From positions 7,883,070 through 7,947,069 of the forward strand of contig CM035358.1 in the NCBI GenBank assembly GCA_020137815.1: 64,000 nt of DNA, in the 5' to 3' direction. This stretch comes from Hormiphora californensis (taxonomy: Eukaryota; Ctenophora; Tentaculata; Cydippida; Pleurobrachiidae). Numbering within the stretch: the first letter of the stretch is position 1; each line of letters begins with the position of its first letter. The notes below the pieces were generated by a model. It searched no databases. It was not told the DNA's origin and was given only the letters and a program-made list of their open reading frames with translations. Positions 12,530 through 24,923 of the stretch are shown here, piece after piece. A program made the translations under genes and the position numbers.

Positions 12530-13768
12530 ATTATAATCTGGGTGCCTTGCAGCCTGTTTACAGGTGCGCGCTACCAAAAGAGTATACTTAGACCGACTTT
12601 TTTCAAACGGCTATAGCCATGGAACCACATGGCCGATTTGAGTAAACTAAACGGTATCAGTTAGAGAATTGATAGCCCTAACCGATAACCCCAAACCAAA
12701 CCCTAACCATACCCTAACGGATAGCCCTAACCCGTCGCGCGCGCCAAAACTACGAATTGTTAGCAATGAAAGGCACCCAGATTTTAACGTTTTCCGTTCA
12801 GTGATCTGATCCGAAATAAAAACGCGCGCGACAAAATCGTACTTTTTTCTCCGCGCGCCAATACAAAGCAGCGAATATTATTAAATTTGGCGCGTTCCGT
12901 TACAGTCGGACTTCCTCCTGGATAGTGGATATTGGATACACTCCAGACATTATCTGCAATTTTCTCAGAACTATTACCCATCAAAGACACACCATTTATC
13001 GGCAAAAAAAAACTAAAAATAGAAAGTAAGGATACATTAAACACGGTGTTAACTTGTTCGACCCTGTTATTCATCAAGTTTGAACAAAAACAAGGACTGT
13101 TGTTTAGAAAAAAAAGAGAAAATACGGGGGACAGAAAAACCAACCATGGTAACCATGACAACCACACCATGGTAGTGGTAACCATGACATAACTACCATG
13201 CAATGGTAGGTATAACACACAACCCCCCGCTGTAGCTCAGAAGCCTGAAGCCCCAGGGGGATGATAACAGAATATTGTGGTGTTTTTTAGTTACTGGTTC
13301 AGAGCATTTGGCCCCCCGGACAGGGCTGTATAGGCCAAATTCATTAAAGTGGGCCCGGTTGCTTTGGTAAGGTTTTCTGGGTAATCGCTTTCCAGCTTGA
13401 AGATATAATTCCCACCACACACACCATAGTCCCCGCGTACCTTAACTTTACCCAAGCAACCCGGTCCCACTTCTTGTCCAATAAATATCCGCTTCTCACT
13501 TTTCCGCTATCACACTCTTATCTCTCTCTCTTCCACCTCTCTGTGCCCTTTGTGAGATTCTTCCCGAACACCCCGAAAGCTTTGCAAGCGGACGGGGCAT
13601 ATTCTCCATCTCTCTCTCATATCCACTGGCTTACCTCTGCTTTCTCAAAATATTTCCATCGATTAATTGTTCGTGTCTGCCCTCTCACTCAAAGTGCTTT
13701 GATTGAGGGAACCAACAGTATCAGTCACAAAGACCTCACGAATAATCGGGGACAAACTAGTTCAAGTG
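12530..13768 (+). repeat. Dispersed repeat, copy 1
   Basis: Shares long stretches with 19,862-20,866 in the same orientation: GGGCGCGATTATAA at the start, a shared block from TCAGTGATCTGATCCGAAAT (12,798 and 19,955) through the CCATGGTAACCATGACAACC palindromes, and the end word GTCACAAAGA. Copy 1 also holds a degenerate CCCTAA tract at 12,670-12,735. Its minus-strand frames (for example 12,784-13,218) are broken differently in copy 2, so I do not call a gene. It ends exactly where the duplicated block begins. Confidence 0.75.
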
Positions 13769-14151
13769 ATGGCCTCGTCTGTTTTAACCCTCGTGTACTT
13801 GGTGTGGCTCTACAGAAACCCAGTGGGTGGCCAGAAGCGCTCTCTGATGGGGACAATAAAGATTACCCTGCTTAACTTCAACAGCGCCGTGTCGATGGGT
13901 ATCATTATCTACACCAATTCGATATTACAATCAGCCACTACCCTGCAGACCGTGGAACTGAAGAGAAAATGAATGCTTTGACTACTAAAGTCATGGGGAT
14001 GTATCTGGCGTTCAATTTCTGGCCAACCACAGCCTCACTCCTCAACGGACTGCTCTATCTCGCATTTACAAAGAATGCAAGAACACTCCGGAGAAAAACA
14101 ATGCGATATTCCTGAGTCTTGCCTGGCTAGAATGTGTTTCGGGCGTTAGAG
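13769..14151 (+). pseudogene. 3' fragment of a 7TM receptor gene
   Basis: Encodes the last three transmembrane segments of the receptor found at 59,078-60,115 (start MASSVLTLVYLVWLYRNPVG). There is a frameshift after ATTLQTVE relative to the other copy. Nothing upstream encodes the first four segments; the dispersed repeat lies there instead. It is a truncated duplicate that cannot make a receptor. Confidence 0.85.
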
Positions 14152-14783
14152 GGTTAGAACATAGCAACCTGAGTCAGCGACAATGCGACATTAGGTCAGC
14201 TTCTAATGAGTCAGCTTCAGTTGGACTGGTTTGAAACATACAATGGTTTTGGCAGCGGTTTCTCATACTCATCTGGCCAGCAAATCAATTCAGACTTTGC
14301 TAAGACTATTTCAGATGGTGTAGAAGATAGACAGTGATATGATATGATATTGTATGGTACATGTACTGTATACAGCGATAGAGGCCTTCTGTTTCTAGAA
14401 AACTGCATTTTTCACGTGCTCTCAGTTTATTTGTTTCCACCTATCAAAGACACGTGCACGGATCTGTAATATTTAAGCTGTATAGTGTATTATATTCGAC
14501 ATATTATATTATTGCTGTTAAAATTCTTAGAATTTTTTTTTTCGTTACCGGGGGGGGGGGGGGGGAGGATTAGTGTAAAATGATAGGTATATTGCTGCAG
14601 GTGGTAGAAGTGTAAAAAATGATAATGAGAAATGGATGATGAATAGCAGTCAGGCAGTAATAACTTGGAAACTGAAAATGAAACTTTGCTGAAAATAGTA
14701 ACAGAGTAAGCTCTTAGAAACAAAAACAAATGAAAAAATTGGAAAATAAATGCAAATATAATGATCTGTTCTCTACTACTATG

Positions 14784-14893
14784 CAGGAACCGACCGAATA
14801 AGGAATTACTGGTCCCTGATTGGCTGATAACCAGTCACGTGACCTAAATAACGGGTTCTGATTGGTTGTTTACTTACATGCGGTCGGTTCCTA
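14784..14893 (+). mobile_element. MITE, CAGGAACCGACC family, copy A
   Basis: About 110 bp with inverted ends CAGGAACCGACC and GGTCGGTTCCT. The interior carries two CCAAT/ATTGG boxes around TCACGTGAC. Other copies are at 30,946 (+), 34,625 (inverted, truncated) and 58,289 (inverted, duplicate of this one). Confidence 0.8.
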
Positions 14894-15010
14894 CTTCTAT
14901 GTCTAGTGCTATAAATAATGTGTGACAATGATTCACATTCATTACTACTATCCCAGTCATAGTCTCTCTGTACCCGGACCCCCAACAACTATAATTCTCC
15001 ACTATTTTAC

Positions 15011-15154
15011 TATAGTCGGACCCCGATTTAACGGCAGGATAATCTTCCCCGATATAGGAAATTAACAGTATTTGACCCCGATTTAGCGGACACCCCGATT
15101 TAACGGACAAAACCCTTTCCCCCGAGGGTGCCGTTAAATCGGGGTCCGACTGTA
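15011..15154. mobile_element. pogo/mariner-like MITE
   Basis: Inverted ends of the form TAGTCGGACCCCGATTTA / TAAATCGGGGTCCGACTGTA, with internal copies of CCCCGATTTA(A/G)CGG. TA is a likely target duplication. It lies inside the duplicated block but is missing from the second copy, so it inserted after the duplication (or was lost there). Related sequence lies at 8,193 and 42,987. Confidence 0.75.
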
Positions 15155-15342
15155 TCTACTATAGTCGGTCTCCTTTAGAAGTGGCGGTCCACTTTGCCCG
15201 TTACCGGTGGCTACATAATACCACGGAGTATAGTATAGTTTAGTCCCTGCATTTCTGATCTTTTAGTATTTCAGGATCTCTAAGATATTTCTTCACAGCT
15301 CTATGAAATACAGCGGTGTAGTTACTATCATATCTGCATGTT

Positions 15343-18300
15343 TCAAAAGAACTGACTATTAGTTCTGGTGGTGGGCTGTTTCTCCAAGAAAGCTTTATAT
15401 CTCTTCTTATCGTTCTCAGTTACTGGTTCTTCAATGCTGTAACTGGAAAAGTACATCCCTTCTTCTGTCAGCACTTCAGCCTTTAGAATATCGTCCTGAA
15501 AATGGGGGGGGGGGGGTTAGGGAGTTAGGGAGCGAGAGTGGGGTTAGTTGAGTTTAGTTGTGGGGATTAGGGATTAGGGAGTCATGTAGGATGGAAAAAC
15601 AAGATGAAGGATATCACAGGGTATCAGTTGCATGTGCATTGTGCAAGAAAGGTTTGCACACACATTGCTACGGAACTGTCTAACTTTGTGCAGACAGCAA
15701 ATTGTGCAAACTCTTCTAAGACATAGTGGGTACCATTATCCATCCATCTCTCTCTCCATCTCCTTCTCACTCCCAGCTTGTTCATTCTTATCTCACAAAC
15801 TGTTATACAATCAACGATGAAACATTTGTTACCTGCAGACTTCCATCCGCCTGCAAATCACAGACACCAGCTTGGAACTTTTGGAATTCCTCTAAATGTC
15901 TGGCAAGCTCCCAGCACTTTTCAAAGTTTATCAAATCGGTGTTATCAATCTGGAGAGATGAGGTATGTTAGAACACTTTGCAGTGGTTCCCCTAAATTAT
16001 TAAGCTGTACCTAGACCCAACAAGAGCCACAGTACAGCAGAATTATACACGTAGGTAATCTCTTTTTGAAAACTTGCTCTTTCTCTTTGTTACACGTAGG
16101 TACTATAAACACGCCAAAACTAAACGCTTAGTGGTTGACTGTGTATAAGGCCCAAATAAGCTTCAGTCAAGCTTCACAGCATAGGTATTATGTATCACTT
16201 ACCCTTGTTTTCTTGATCTCATTAATAGTATGAATATCCTTCACAAGTATCGTAAAGAATGGTATCACACAGGTGTGCTGTTCACTTGCATTCCGCAGTG
16301 CAGTCCTGTACGTCTTGAAGTTCTCACTCGGACTCATCTGTTTTTCAAGTGATTGAAGGTGTTCCACTTTACTTCTGTCTAGTTTATCACGTAACTTGTG
16401 TAGTCGTGTTATCGAACTCTGAAACAGGGATTTAACATCTTTTAGAGATGGCCAGTGATAATTAATGTTAGTACACAGAGGTTTAAAAAATTAGTGATAA
16501 AGTAACCAGCCAGCTGTCAGAACTCCAAATGAAGCTATCTAAAATCAGGACGAAAGCAATGCTATGAAATTATTCAAACCTGTAACATATTAATATGTTA
16601 CATGTTTAGTTACGTACCTGATTGAGACCAGCTAGAATTGCCATAGCAGAGTTAAAGTTTCCCTGACTGAAACACGCAACTGCAGTGTCCATATAGTATT
16701 CCATGGTCAGGTTTCTAGCTGCCCCCAACTCAGGGGATAGGACTTCAGTAGCAACAAAGTGGGAGAGGTGGTTGAACCTGTAGGAATGAGGGTGATACAC
16801 AGGTGGTTAAACATGCAAGAATGAGGGGTTAACTAGGTGGTTTTAAACCTGTATTAGGAATGAGAAAGAAGGTGTGAGATTCGTGAATATGAAGGCTTGT
16901 GTAGTCACACTCACCAGTTAACATATTTCTCCACATTTCCCCACGCGGTTGCAGGATCTTTATCTTTTGAAACATCTTTACCCAACATTGAGATAATTTC
17001 CCCGAAAGAGATATTATTAAGAAAATCAATTTCAATATGGGTTAACTGGGCAGCAATCAACTCTGGCTTTATATCCCTGACCTGAAATGATGGTAGTGTA
17101 AATTGAGACCCAAAACTGCATACCAAAGATAAAGCTGTTGAGAGACAGGGTCGCAAAGATAAATTATTTTTGGCAAACTTACAAAATCAAGTTTTTCCAG
17201 ACAATCCGATTTAGGAACTTTCTTCTTGGATTTCACATCCACCAATCTGTTATCAAGTAACCTAATCAACCTATCACATCCTCGAGAACATGATGGATCA
17301 AGATTCTTACAGAATCTCAGTGCTTCATGAAGTTTGTCCATCATGGACTGTCGGATGAAATCATTTGGAAATGTTTCCACCCATTGGAGGAGGAAGAGGG
17401 CAAGGTGGGGAGCTACGGTTGCTGTTTCTGGTAAATCAGGGTTCGCTTGCTCAATCTGACATCGCTCTAAAACCTGGGAAAAGCATGAGGTAATCATTAC
17501 AACATGGTTAAACAATGTCAAACAAATGTTAAACTGTGCTAAAGTAGGTTAAAGACTGTATGTTTAATGAGATCACGCCTACCTGGGTAAGGACCTCGAC
17601 AGGATCAACAAAAATTCTGCACGAAAGGAGAAAGGCAAAGAGGTAATCCTCCGGGGGATAGTACTCAGATGTTGGGGTCAAATGCCTGAGGAGGTGTTAT
17701 TATTTGTTAGTCGATTGATTTGTAGTTCGTACACAAATTAAAAGGAAGGGAAACAAATAATTACAAAAATAAGGGGAGGGGCCGGGTGGGGTGGGGAGGA
17801 TGTATTTACAAGATTTTACAAGATTTTACAAGACTAGAGTACCCGTTTGCTGGGAACCCGTGACCTGGTAAATGGTAATTTGTGTTTGATTTTTAAAAGA
17901 TAATTTGTTTGTTCCTTAGAGCAATGACAGTGGTCATCCGACATATTCCGACGTGAAATTCGACCTGAATCTCGACCTTGAATGAGGCTCGCATCAGAGA
18001 GATGTGCCGCAGTAAGCAAATGATGTCGCGCTTCAACTCTTCTCTCTCGTTAGTCTTTGTATCTCTCTCACTACGAATGCGCGCCTCATTCCAGGTCGAG
18101 ATTCAGGTCGAATTTCACGTCGAGGTATGGCAATTATGTCGGATGACCACTGTCAGAGTCTCATAGTAGGAGCGGTTAGATCTGCACGTGCAGAAAGTCG
18201 CGCGCCACCCTAATCTCAGGTTACTCTCACGGCTTCATTTCGCATCCAATCCAAAAGTGACCTTCATCAAACATGTAGATCTCCTCAAGGAGAAGGGAAA

Positions 18301-19214
18301 ATTTGCGGGACATTTCTTGATTGGATGCGACCTCGAGGAGCTATGACAATGCGCAAAAAGGGGTGGCACGCGACTTTAACCACGTGGTGATCTAACCGCT
18401 CCTACTATCATGATACACATTGGGTTTTTGAAAAAACGGCCATTACAATTTTGGCGAGGCGGGTAAATCATTTACTGTAACGCGCGAATTTTTCCAAAAA
18501 GCGCTGCTTTTTTACGCCGCGCGCGGAACCTAAAATTACGCGCGCAGTGTAAAATTTTAAAATTCATTGAAAATTTCCTCGCGTTTTATGTCGCCAAAAA
18601 AAAGTCGACGAAAAATCCCAAATTCGTGAATTATAAGAACTCCGGTCAGTTCTCATCTTGCCAATCCGTTTTCCGGGAACCCCTGGCCAAAGGACATTAA
18701 AGTTCACATAACGACCAAGTTTCATATCGATTGGATAAGATTTTGGGTGGCTACGGTGAAAAATATCGTATTTTTGGCATTTTTAACTTTCCCGACGCGA
18801 TTTACGACCCTTAAACATTGAGTTACGGGAAATCGCTATCATGTAAAATGAAGTTCAAACGATTCTCTTTCCCCACTATTGCGTTAGTTTTTTTATTTAG
18901 AGCGGTTTTCAGGGTCTTAGAAGCGTTTGAAAAATGTAAGTATTTTTGGCGCAATGACGTCACCCCGTGACGTCACTGTTGTAAAGATCGGATCAAAAAT
19001 CTGAGCCCGTACTTACACCCGCCTTGGTCCAAAGTACCAGTGTACAAATTTTCAGGGGTCTAGCTCAAAAACTGTAGGAGGAGTAGGGAGAAAACAATTA
19101 TCGGACTAACATTTTGGAATTTATTATATGGATTTACCCAATTAAGTCATTGATAGACCCGGCAATTAATTTTCCATTCTCGAACTGCTTTGAACACTCG
19201 TCATCTTCTTCCAT
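15343..19214 (-). CDS. RASGEF1-like guanine nucleotide exchange factor
   Basis: Eight exons join in phase: 19214-19138, 17685-17583, 17473-17183, 17081-16915, 16777-16618, 16418-16203, 15949-15833, 15495-15343. They give about 427 residues, slightly shorter than vertebrate RASGEF1 (about 470-480). Residues 1-150 form the RasGEF_N (REM) region (NGKLIAGSINDLIGHLTPT, YYPPEDYLFAFLLS). The CDC25-type catalytic domain follows (PELIAAQLTHIEIDFL, FNHLSHFVATEVL, FNSAMAILAGLNQ, PFFTILVKDI). Vertebrate RASGEF1 proteins activate small GTPases, notably Rap2, at membranes; I infer the same class of role. The ATG at 19,214 was chosen because the exon reads straight into RASGEF1 N-terminal sequence; an extra 5' exon is possible. 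Intron 1 carries two MITEs. The last two exons lie in the duplicated block. Confidence 0.9.
17925..18155. mobile_element. MITE with 60-bp inverted ends
   Basis: TGACAGTGGTCATCCGACAT at 17,925 is mirrored at 18,136-18,155. Both arms continue with GACGTGAAATTCGACCTGAA. It sits in RASGEF1 intron 1, six bases from the next MITE. Confidence 0.8.
18164..18407. mobile_element. MITE with TCA target duplication
   Basis: Ends TAGTAGGAGCGGTTAGATC and GATCTAACCGCTCCTACTA are perfect inverted repeats. TCA flanks both sides (18,161-18,163 and 18,408-18,410). Inner arms (GCATCCAATC / GATTGGATGC) extend the fold. A 3-bp duplication fits a PIF/Harbinger-type origin, but this is not proven. Confidence 0.8.
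18411..19137. other. RASGEF1 intron 1, remainder
   Basis: Unique AT-rich sequence containing GCGCGC words at 18,490-18,540 and a TGACGTCA-type site near 18,970. No exon seen. Confidence 0.4.
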
Positions 19215-19861
19215 GTGCTACAGAGATATCGAAAATATATTATCCACAAGGCCTGAGTATTGAGTTTGTTCATGGATTTCCAGGTCGACCCCCACAGCCC
19301 ACTCTGTGATAATTGAGAGGCCAACTCACGAACCCCAACACCGATTGGTATCAATTTTCAACAGCCGAAGAGAAGCAGCCGAAGAGAGGAAGGGGGTAAC
19401 CGTATGTAGAGTTAATCGCGACGAGTCTCATCACATTGGGTTCGATCATTTACCCCCGGTGTTGGGGTAGGCCGTAGGTGATAAATTTAAAATCACTCAC
19501 ACGATCTCGTCCAGCGTTAAAATCTGGGTGTTTCGTGAGTGCTGACAAACGGTTTTTTAGGGTTAGGGCCAAAGTAGGATTAGGGTTGGGGTTGGGGTTA
19601 GGCCTTGCCATTTCCTACCAGATAAATCATAAACTTTGAATTAGCCAAAACGGTTGAGTGGTTTAGCGGTTAGAGCCATTTTAGTGAATCAACTTTTTTG
19701 ACAGCGCCGGGCCCACCTGTAAACAGGCCACCAAACACCCAGATCGTAACGGCGCCCCACTTGGCAAACGTTGCTGGCCCCCGGGATAAGGCAGCGCTTT
19801 TCAAGCGCCCCACGATCTCGCGCTCGCGCTCGACTTTCAAACTTAAAATTCATGATCGCGA
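19215..19861. other. RASGEF1 upstream region with degenerate TTAGGG tract
   Basis: Holds the probable promoter or 5' UTR of the RASGEF1-like gene. At 19,556-19,605 there are about six degenerate telomere-like units (TTAGGG, TTGGGG). No gene recognised. Confidence 0.45.
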
Positions 19862-20623
19862 TTAGGGCGCGATTATAACCTGGGTGCCTTGCAGCGTGTT
19901 TACAGGTGCGCGCTACCAAAAGAGTATACTTAGACCTTTGCAAAGTGGAACGTTCAGTGATCTGATCCGAAATAAAAACGCGCTCGACAAAATCGTACTT
20001 TTTTCTCCGCGCGCCAATACAAAGCAGCGAATATTATTAAATTTGGCGCGTTCCGTTACAGTCTGGACTTCCCCCTGGATAATGGATATTGGATACACTC
20101 CAGAAATTATCTGCAATTTTCTCAGAACTATTACCCATCAAATACACACCATTTATCGGCAAAAAAACTAAAAATAGAAAGTAAGGATACATTAAACACG
20201 GTGTTAACTTGTTCGACCCTGTTATTCATCAAGTTTGAACAAAAACAAGGACTGTGTTGTTTAGAAAAAAAGAGAAAATACGGGGGACAGAAAAAACCAA
20301 CCATGGTAACCATGACAACCACACCATGGTAGTGGTAACCATGACAACTACCATGCAATGGTAGGTATAACACACAACCCCCCGGATTCAGAAGCCTGAA
20401 GCCAGGGGGTGCTAAAAGAATATGTGGCCGTATAGGCCACATCATAAAGGGGGGTAACGCCTGAGATATATCCCACACACACACATGTGGTATATACAAG
20501 CACCCGGTCCCATTCTTGTCCAATAAATATTCCGCTCTCTTACTTTCATGCTCTCACTCTATCTCTCTCTCTCTCTCTCTATCTCTCACTCTATCTCTCT
20601 CTCTCTCTCTATCTCTCACTCTC

Positions 20624-20701
<78 letters not shown>

Positions 20702-20866
20702 ACTCCCCTTGAGATCTCCCGAAAGTGCAAGGGAGGCCATATCTCTATCCCTCTCTCTATCACTGGCACCCGTCAAATATCAATAACTTGTTCTGTTGTC
20801 TCACTCAAAAGTGCTTTGATGAGAAAACAGACAGTCACAAAGATCACGAATATATTCGGGGCAAAC
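19862..20866 (+). repeat. Dispersed repeat, copy 2
   Basis: Same family as 12,530-13,768, same orientation, with several internal deletions relative to it. A (CT)n tract at about 20,560-20,702 expands a CT-rich stretch that is short in copy 1. The similarity ends at GGGGCAAACTAG. Confidence 0.75.
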
Positions 20867-21009
20867 TAGCCTTTTGTTACAGTTTGGTACCAGGCTGTCA
20901 GAGCATTGGCCTGACAGGTACCAGGTAACAATGTGACCACAGGTCACAAACAATCTCCATAGTCAAATAATATCACTGTCACTGACTCCTTGTGCGTATC
21001 AAACTCTCT

Positions 21010-21071
<62 letters not shown>

Positions 21072-21900
21072 CTCTCGGGGGACCGTTGCGGGTGTGTATT
21101 TGCACAATTGTGCAAAGCGATTCATTCCATCATGAAATATTGGCCTCTCAGTTCCTTCGAGGAACGCTGGGTATAGAGATAATAATAATATAATGTTAAT
21201 ATATCGGGGACACAGATGCAGCTAACAAAAAAAAAGATACTTCCACTCCAAATCCTCCTTCTTCTTCTCTCAAACAAACAAAATGTGGTGGACCAAAATA
21301 TAGGCGTCAATTTGGGAACTGAAAACCAAGGTACTATTATAAAGGCACTTCATATAATCTTTACTGAAACTTGGGGATACATTAGAATATTAAAATCTCG
21401 AAAGAAAGAGGGGGAAGAGGAGCAGGGTATATTATTGGAAAATCTGTAAATATACTTAATATATATAACGCTCTTAATGATGGAAGCAATTTTTAAAACT
21501 CCATACAAAAAATATCTTGACACATATTCTTCTACCACACATAGACATATGCAAAAACGCGTATATATTTTACTTAAAACAAGAATTTAAAATCTTTAAC
21601 AAAAAGTTATCAAACACTATCTCTCTGAGGCAAATATAATAATTTCCCCATGTTTATCGCATTACTGTTCATGCGTCACACCACGAAGAGAGTGTGTATT
21701 TATAAAGCTGTCAAATTATGTTCTCTGTATCAAAATCATCGTTCGTCCTGTATCGTCCTTTTCTCTCTCTCTCACTGTTTGTAATAAAACTCCTTCATTT
21801 TATCTCACATTCACAATGCACTAAATTGTGCTCATTTTACTCTCTCTGACAAACACTAAACAATCAAGATGGAGCGGTCTTTGTCCCCTCCTTCAGAACG
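20867..21900. other. Intergenic, with a (CT)n tract
   Basis: (CT)n at 21,008-21,067. The remainder is AT-rich and includes the 3' flank of the gankyrin-like gene. A small imperfect inverted pair, TACCAGGCTGTCAG / CTGACAGGTACCAG, lies at 20,887-20,926. Confidence 0.5.
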
Positions 21901-24836
21901 CTAATTCTCTGCTAGCATGCTCTTAATACTGGGGCTGCACAGATCGAATGGCTTGTGTCCCGTCTGAAAGAAAGGGGAGGTGTTTTCATAACATTTAACA
22001 CGGTCTACATATAATTTGGGGAGCTTCTAGATCTTATGGAACAAGAAGAAGGGGCTAGCTAGCCCGGGTTAGGAGAGGATAGGGAAAGGTTGTTCATGTA
22101 ACAATTTGACCTAATCTTTATGACGTCACGAGACTTCTGATGACGTCACCATACTTCTGATGACGTGATAATCACGCCACACACACGGTGTGACAGTATG
22201 GTGGATGTGCGCGCGCGCCATGTAGGTGTTTAAAACGCTCTGCGCCACGCACTCTCCACACGAGCGGAAAGGCGTGGGCTATGTAGACCCCTCGCGCGCG
22301 CGCGCTGACTCGGAGTGTCGACCGAACAAGAGCCGACACTTTTCTCTGCGAAACCAAATAAAGTTTAATAAATTGTCAAATAAATTATAAAAGTAGGGAT
22401 ATCTACCATAAAGGTAGCGGGGAAATAAGGTGGAATAAAACTTGTTGATGTGGGTGGTAACCCTTTAGTAACCAGTGGTTACTATGGTAACAACTTGGGT
22501 CTTGGTGATGTTGTGGTTACTAACGTTACCTTATTGACTAGGTTCATGTTGGCGCCCCGTTCCACTAACAAATTAATACTTCTTATGTGGTTCTTTTCAC
22601 AAGCTAGATGCCTGAAAGAGAGAGAGGAATAGTTTACAAATATGTAGATCATAGGTATGTTATGATAGTATGATTCATATATGGTCATATCATCAATATA
22701 TCCCCAATATATTCAATATATACAGCTTGCCTTCTAGAATAACCTAGAAGATAGAACTACCTAGAACTACCACTGGTATAGTCTACCACAGCTGTGTGAT
22801 TCTAGAAGAAAGGGAAAGAAAACATTACTCGAGGGGGAGGGGGTGTTATTCGGGGGGGGGGGGGGGGGGGGGGGGAGGTGCACTACTCAGGGGCCGGGGG
22901 GGGGGGGGGGCATTACTCGGGGGGCCGGGGGGACATTACTCGAGGGGGAGGGTACATTACTCGGGGACCGGGGGGGGGGGGGGAGGGGGGCGTTATTCGG
23001 GGCGGGGGTGCATTACTCGGGGGGCCGGGGGTGCATTACTCGGGGGCCGGGGTGAGGGAGACCGGGGAGGGGGGTCGGGTGAGGGGGGTCCTGGGGTGCA
23101 TTACTTACAGTGATGTATTACCGTCACAGTCTTTGCAGTCAATGTGTCCACCAGCATCTAGTAACATCTTTAATATCTGGTAATGATCCCTGTACGGAGG
23201 GGGTGGGTTATGTGGGGCGGGTGGGGGGAGGGGGAGGGGGTTATGTGGTGCAGAGAATAAACGAGAGATCCATCATGGATTACTAAAAAGAAAGTAAAAG
23301 ATGAAGTAATGTGTTGTTATATTACTAATAACATGTTTGTGTAACACACTAACTTTGCGGCAGCTTTGTGCATGGGTGATGTCCGTTGCTGATTTCCGAT
23401 ATTTGGATCTCCTCCTGCTGCTATCAAGACTTCACAAATCTGAGAAGAAAGAGGAGGGCGATATAAGGGTGATAGAGGAGGGGAGGGTAGGGGGTAGAAT
23501 GAGGGGTGATAGAGGGGAGGGGGTAGAATGAGGGGATGGGGAGCTGGGAGAGGGGTGATAGATAGAGGAGGGTGATAGTGGGGTGGCAGATAAAGGGGGA
23601 GCCTGGAGAGAAGTGGTAGAGCGCCGAGCGGTGATAGAGGGGAGAGGGGTGGCAGAGGGGAATCGGGAGAGGGGTGGCAGAGGGGAGGGCCGAGGGGGTA
23701 GAATGAGGGGTGATAGAGCTGATTCTAATTCCTGATTTTAAATACCTCTATCCAATTCTTGGAGGCTGTGTAGAATAACGCTGTTTGGTCGAGATTGTTG
23801 ATGGCATTAACATCGCAGAACCCCGTTTGAAGAAGCAGTACTGCAATATGGAGGTGACCACTGGAGGTAGCAATGTGAAGAGGTGTAGATTGGGCCTGAA
23901 ATGGGGGGGGGGGTAGAACAAACAAACAAACAAATAAAACAACAAGCAAGTGAACAAACAAACAAGCAGACAAACAAACAAACAAACAAACAAACAAACA
24001 AACAAACAAACAAACAAACAAAACAATAAGCAAGCAAACAAACAAACAAACAAACAAACAAAACAACAAGCAAGCAAGCAAGCAAACAAACAAACAATTA
24101 GACAAACAAACAAAACAAAACAAAACAAACAAACAAACAAAACAAACAAACAGACTCATTACTCACATCATCAGGGGTGTTTATATCAACACATCCCTCG
24201 ATAGCCATGGAACAGTTTAAGATGAATTGAACCACATCTCTGTGTCCTCCAGAGCACGCCCAATGAAGGGGCTGCCGACAATTCTGAAATAGAAGGTCAG
24301 TTTTCAATCTCCCTCACTCTCTCTCTCCCTCTCTATCACTCTCTCCCATTCTCATTGCGAGATCAGAGACAGAAAGACACCCACGCAACACTCTCTAACA
24401 TCTCTCATTCACTCACTCAGGCAACACTAATGGTTAATTGCTCACTTCAAAACACTTTTTATTTTTATATTTTAATGAAAAAGAAAAACAAAGACAGCTT
24501 TATGATTTTAATGCAAGTATCAGCTCAAACCATCAACCTCTATCTCCCGGTCTTTATCTCTCTCCCAATTATTCTACATTTCTCTTCTCCTCGCAAGTTC
24601 CACCCACTCTTTTTCTCTGTGCTTTTTCTCTCGCTCCCTCTCTCTCTTTCTGTCTCTGATCTCACTCTGTCTCTCCTTCTGTCTCTGATCTCTCTCACTC
24701 TGGCTCGCTTTCTGTCTCTAATCTCTCTCTCTCACTCTGTCTCTCTTTCTGTCTCTGATCTCTCTCACTCTGTCTCTCTTTCTGTCTCTGATCTCTCTCA
24801 CTCTCTCGCTCTCTTCCCCATCTCTCTCCCTCCCCC

Positions 24837-24868
<32 letters not shown>

Positions 24869-24879
24869 ACTCTCTTTCT

Positions 24880-24923
<44 letters not shown>

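Larger units (their letters stand above)
13769..16031 (+). repeat. Inverted segmental duplication, copy 1
   Basis: Matches the reverse complement of 57,368-59,467 with high similarity and scattered indels. In order it contains the 3' part of a 7TM receptor gene (+), intergenic sequence, a MITE of the CAGGAACCGACC family, a pogo-like MITE (15,011-15,154, absent from the other copy), and the last two exons of the intact RASGEF1-like gene (-). The match breaks at 13,769, at the end of the dispersed repeat, and at about 16,031 in a RASGEF1 intron. Confidence 0.9.

Noticed and set aside
12784-13218. Minus-strand frame of 144 codons in the dispersed repeat (relative at 20,131-20,523)
   Set aside because: The frame is broken at different points in the second copy and resembles no transposase or other family I recognise.
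17834-18019. Minus-strand frame MLTAAHLSDASLIQG considered as a RASGEF1 exon
   Set aside because: It lies in a MITE arm; the RASGEF1 exons on either side already join in phase without it.
23725-24204. Cys-Leu-Phe-Val-rich and Lys-Gln-Thr-Asn-rich frames
   Set aside because: They arise from the (AAAC)n microsatellite; only the downstream ankyrin part (23,746-23,895) is a gankyrin exon.
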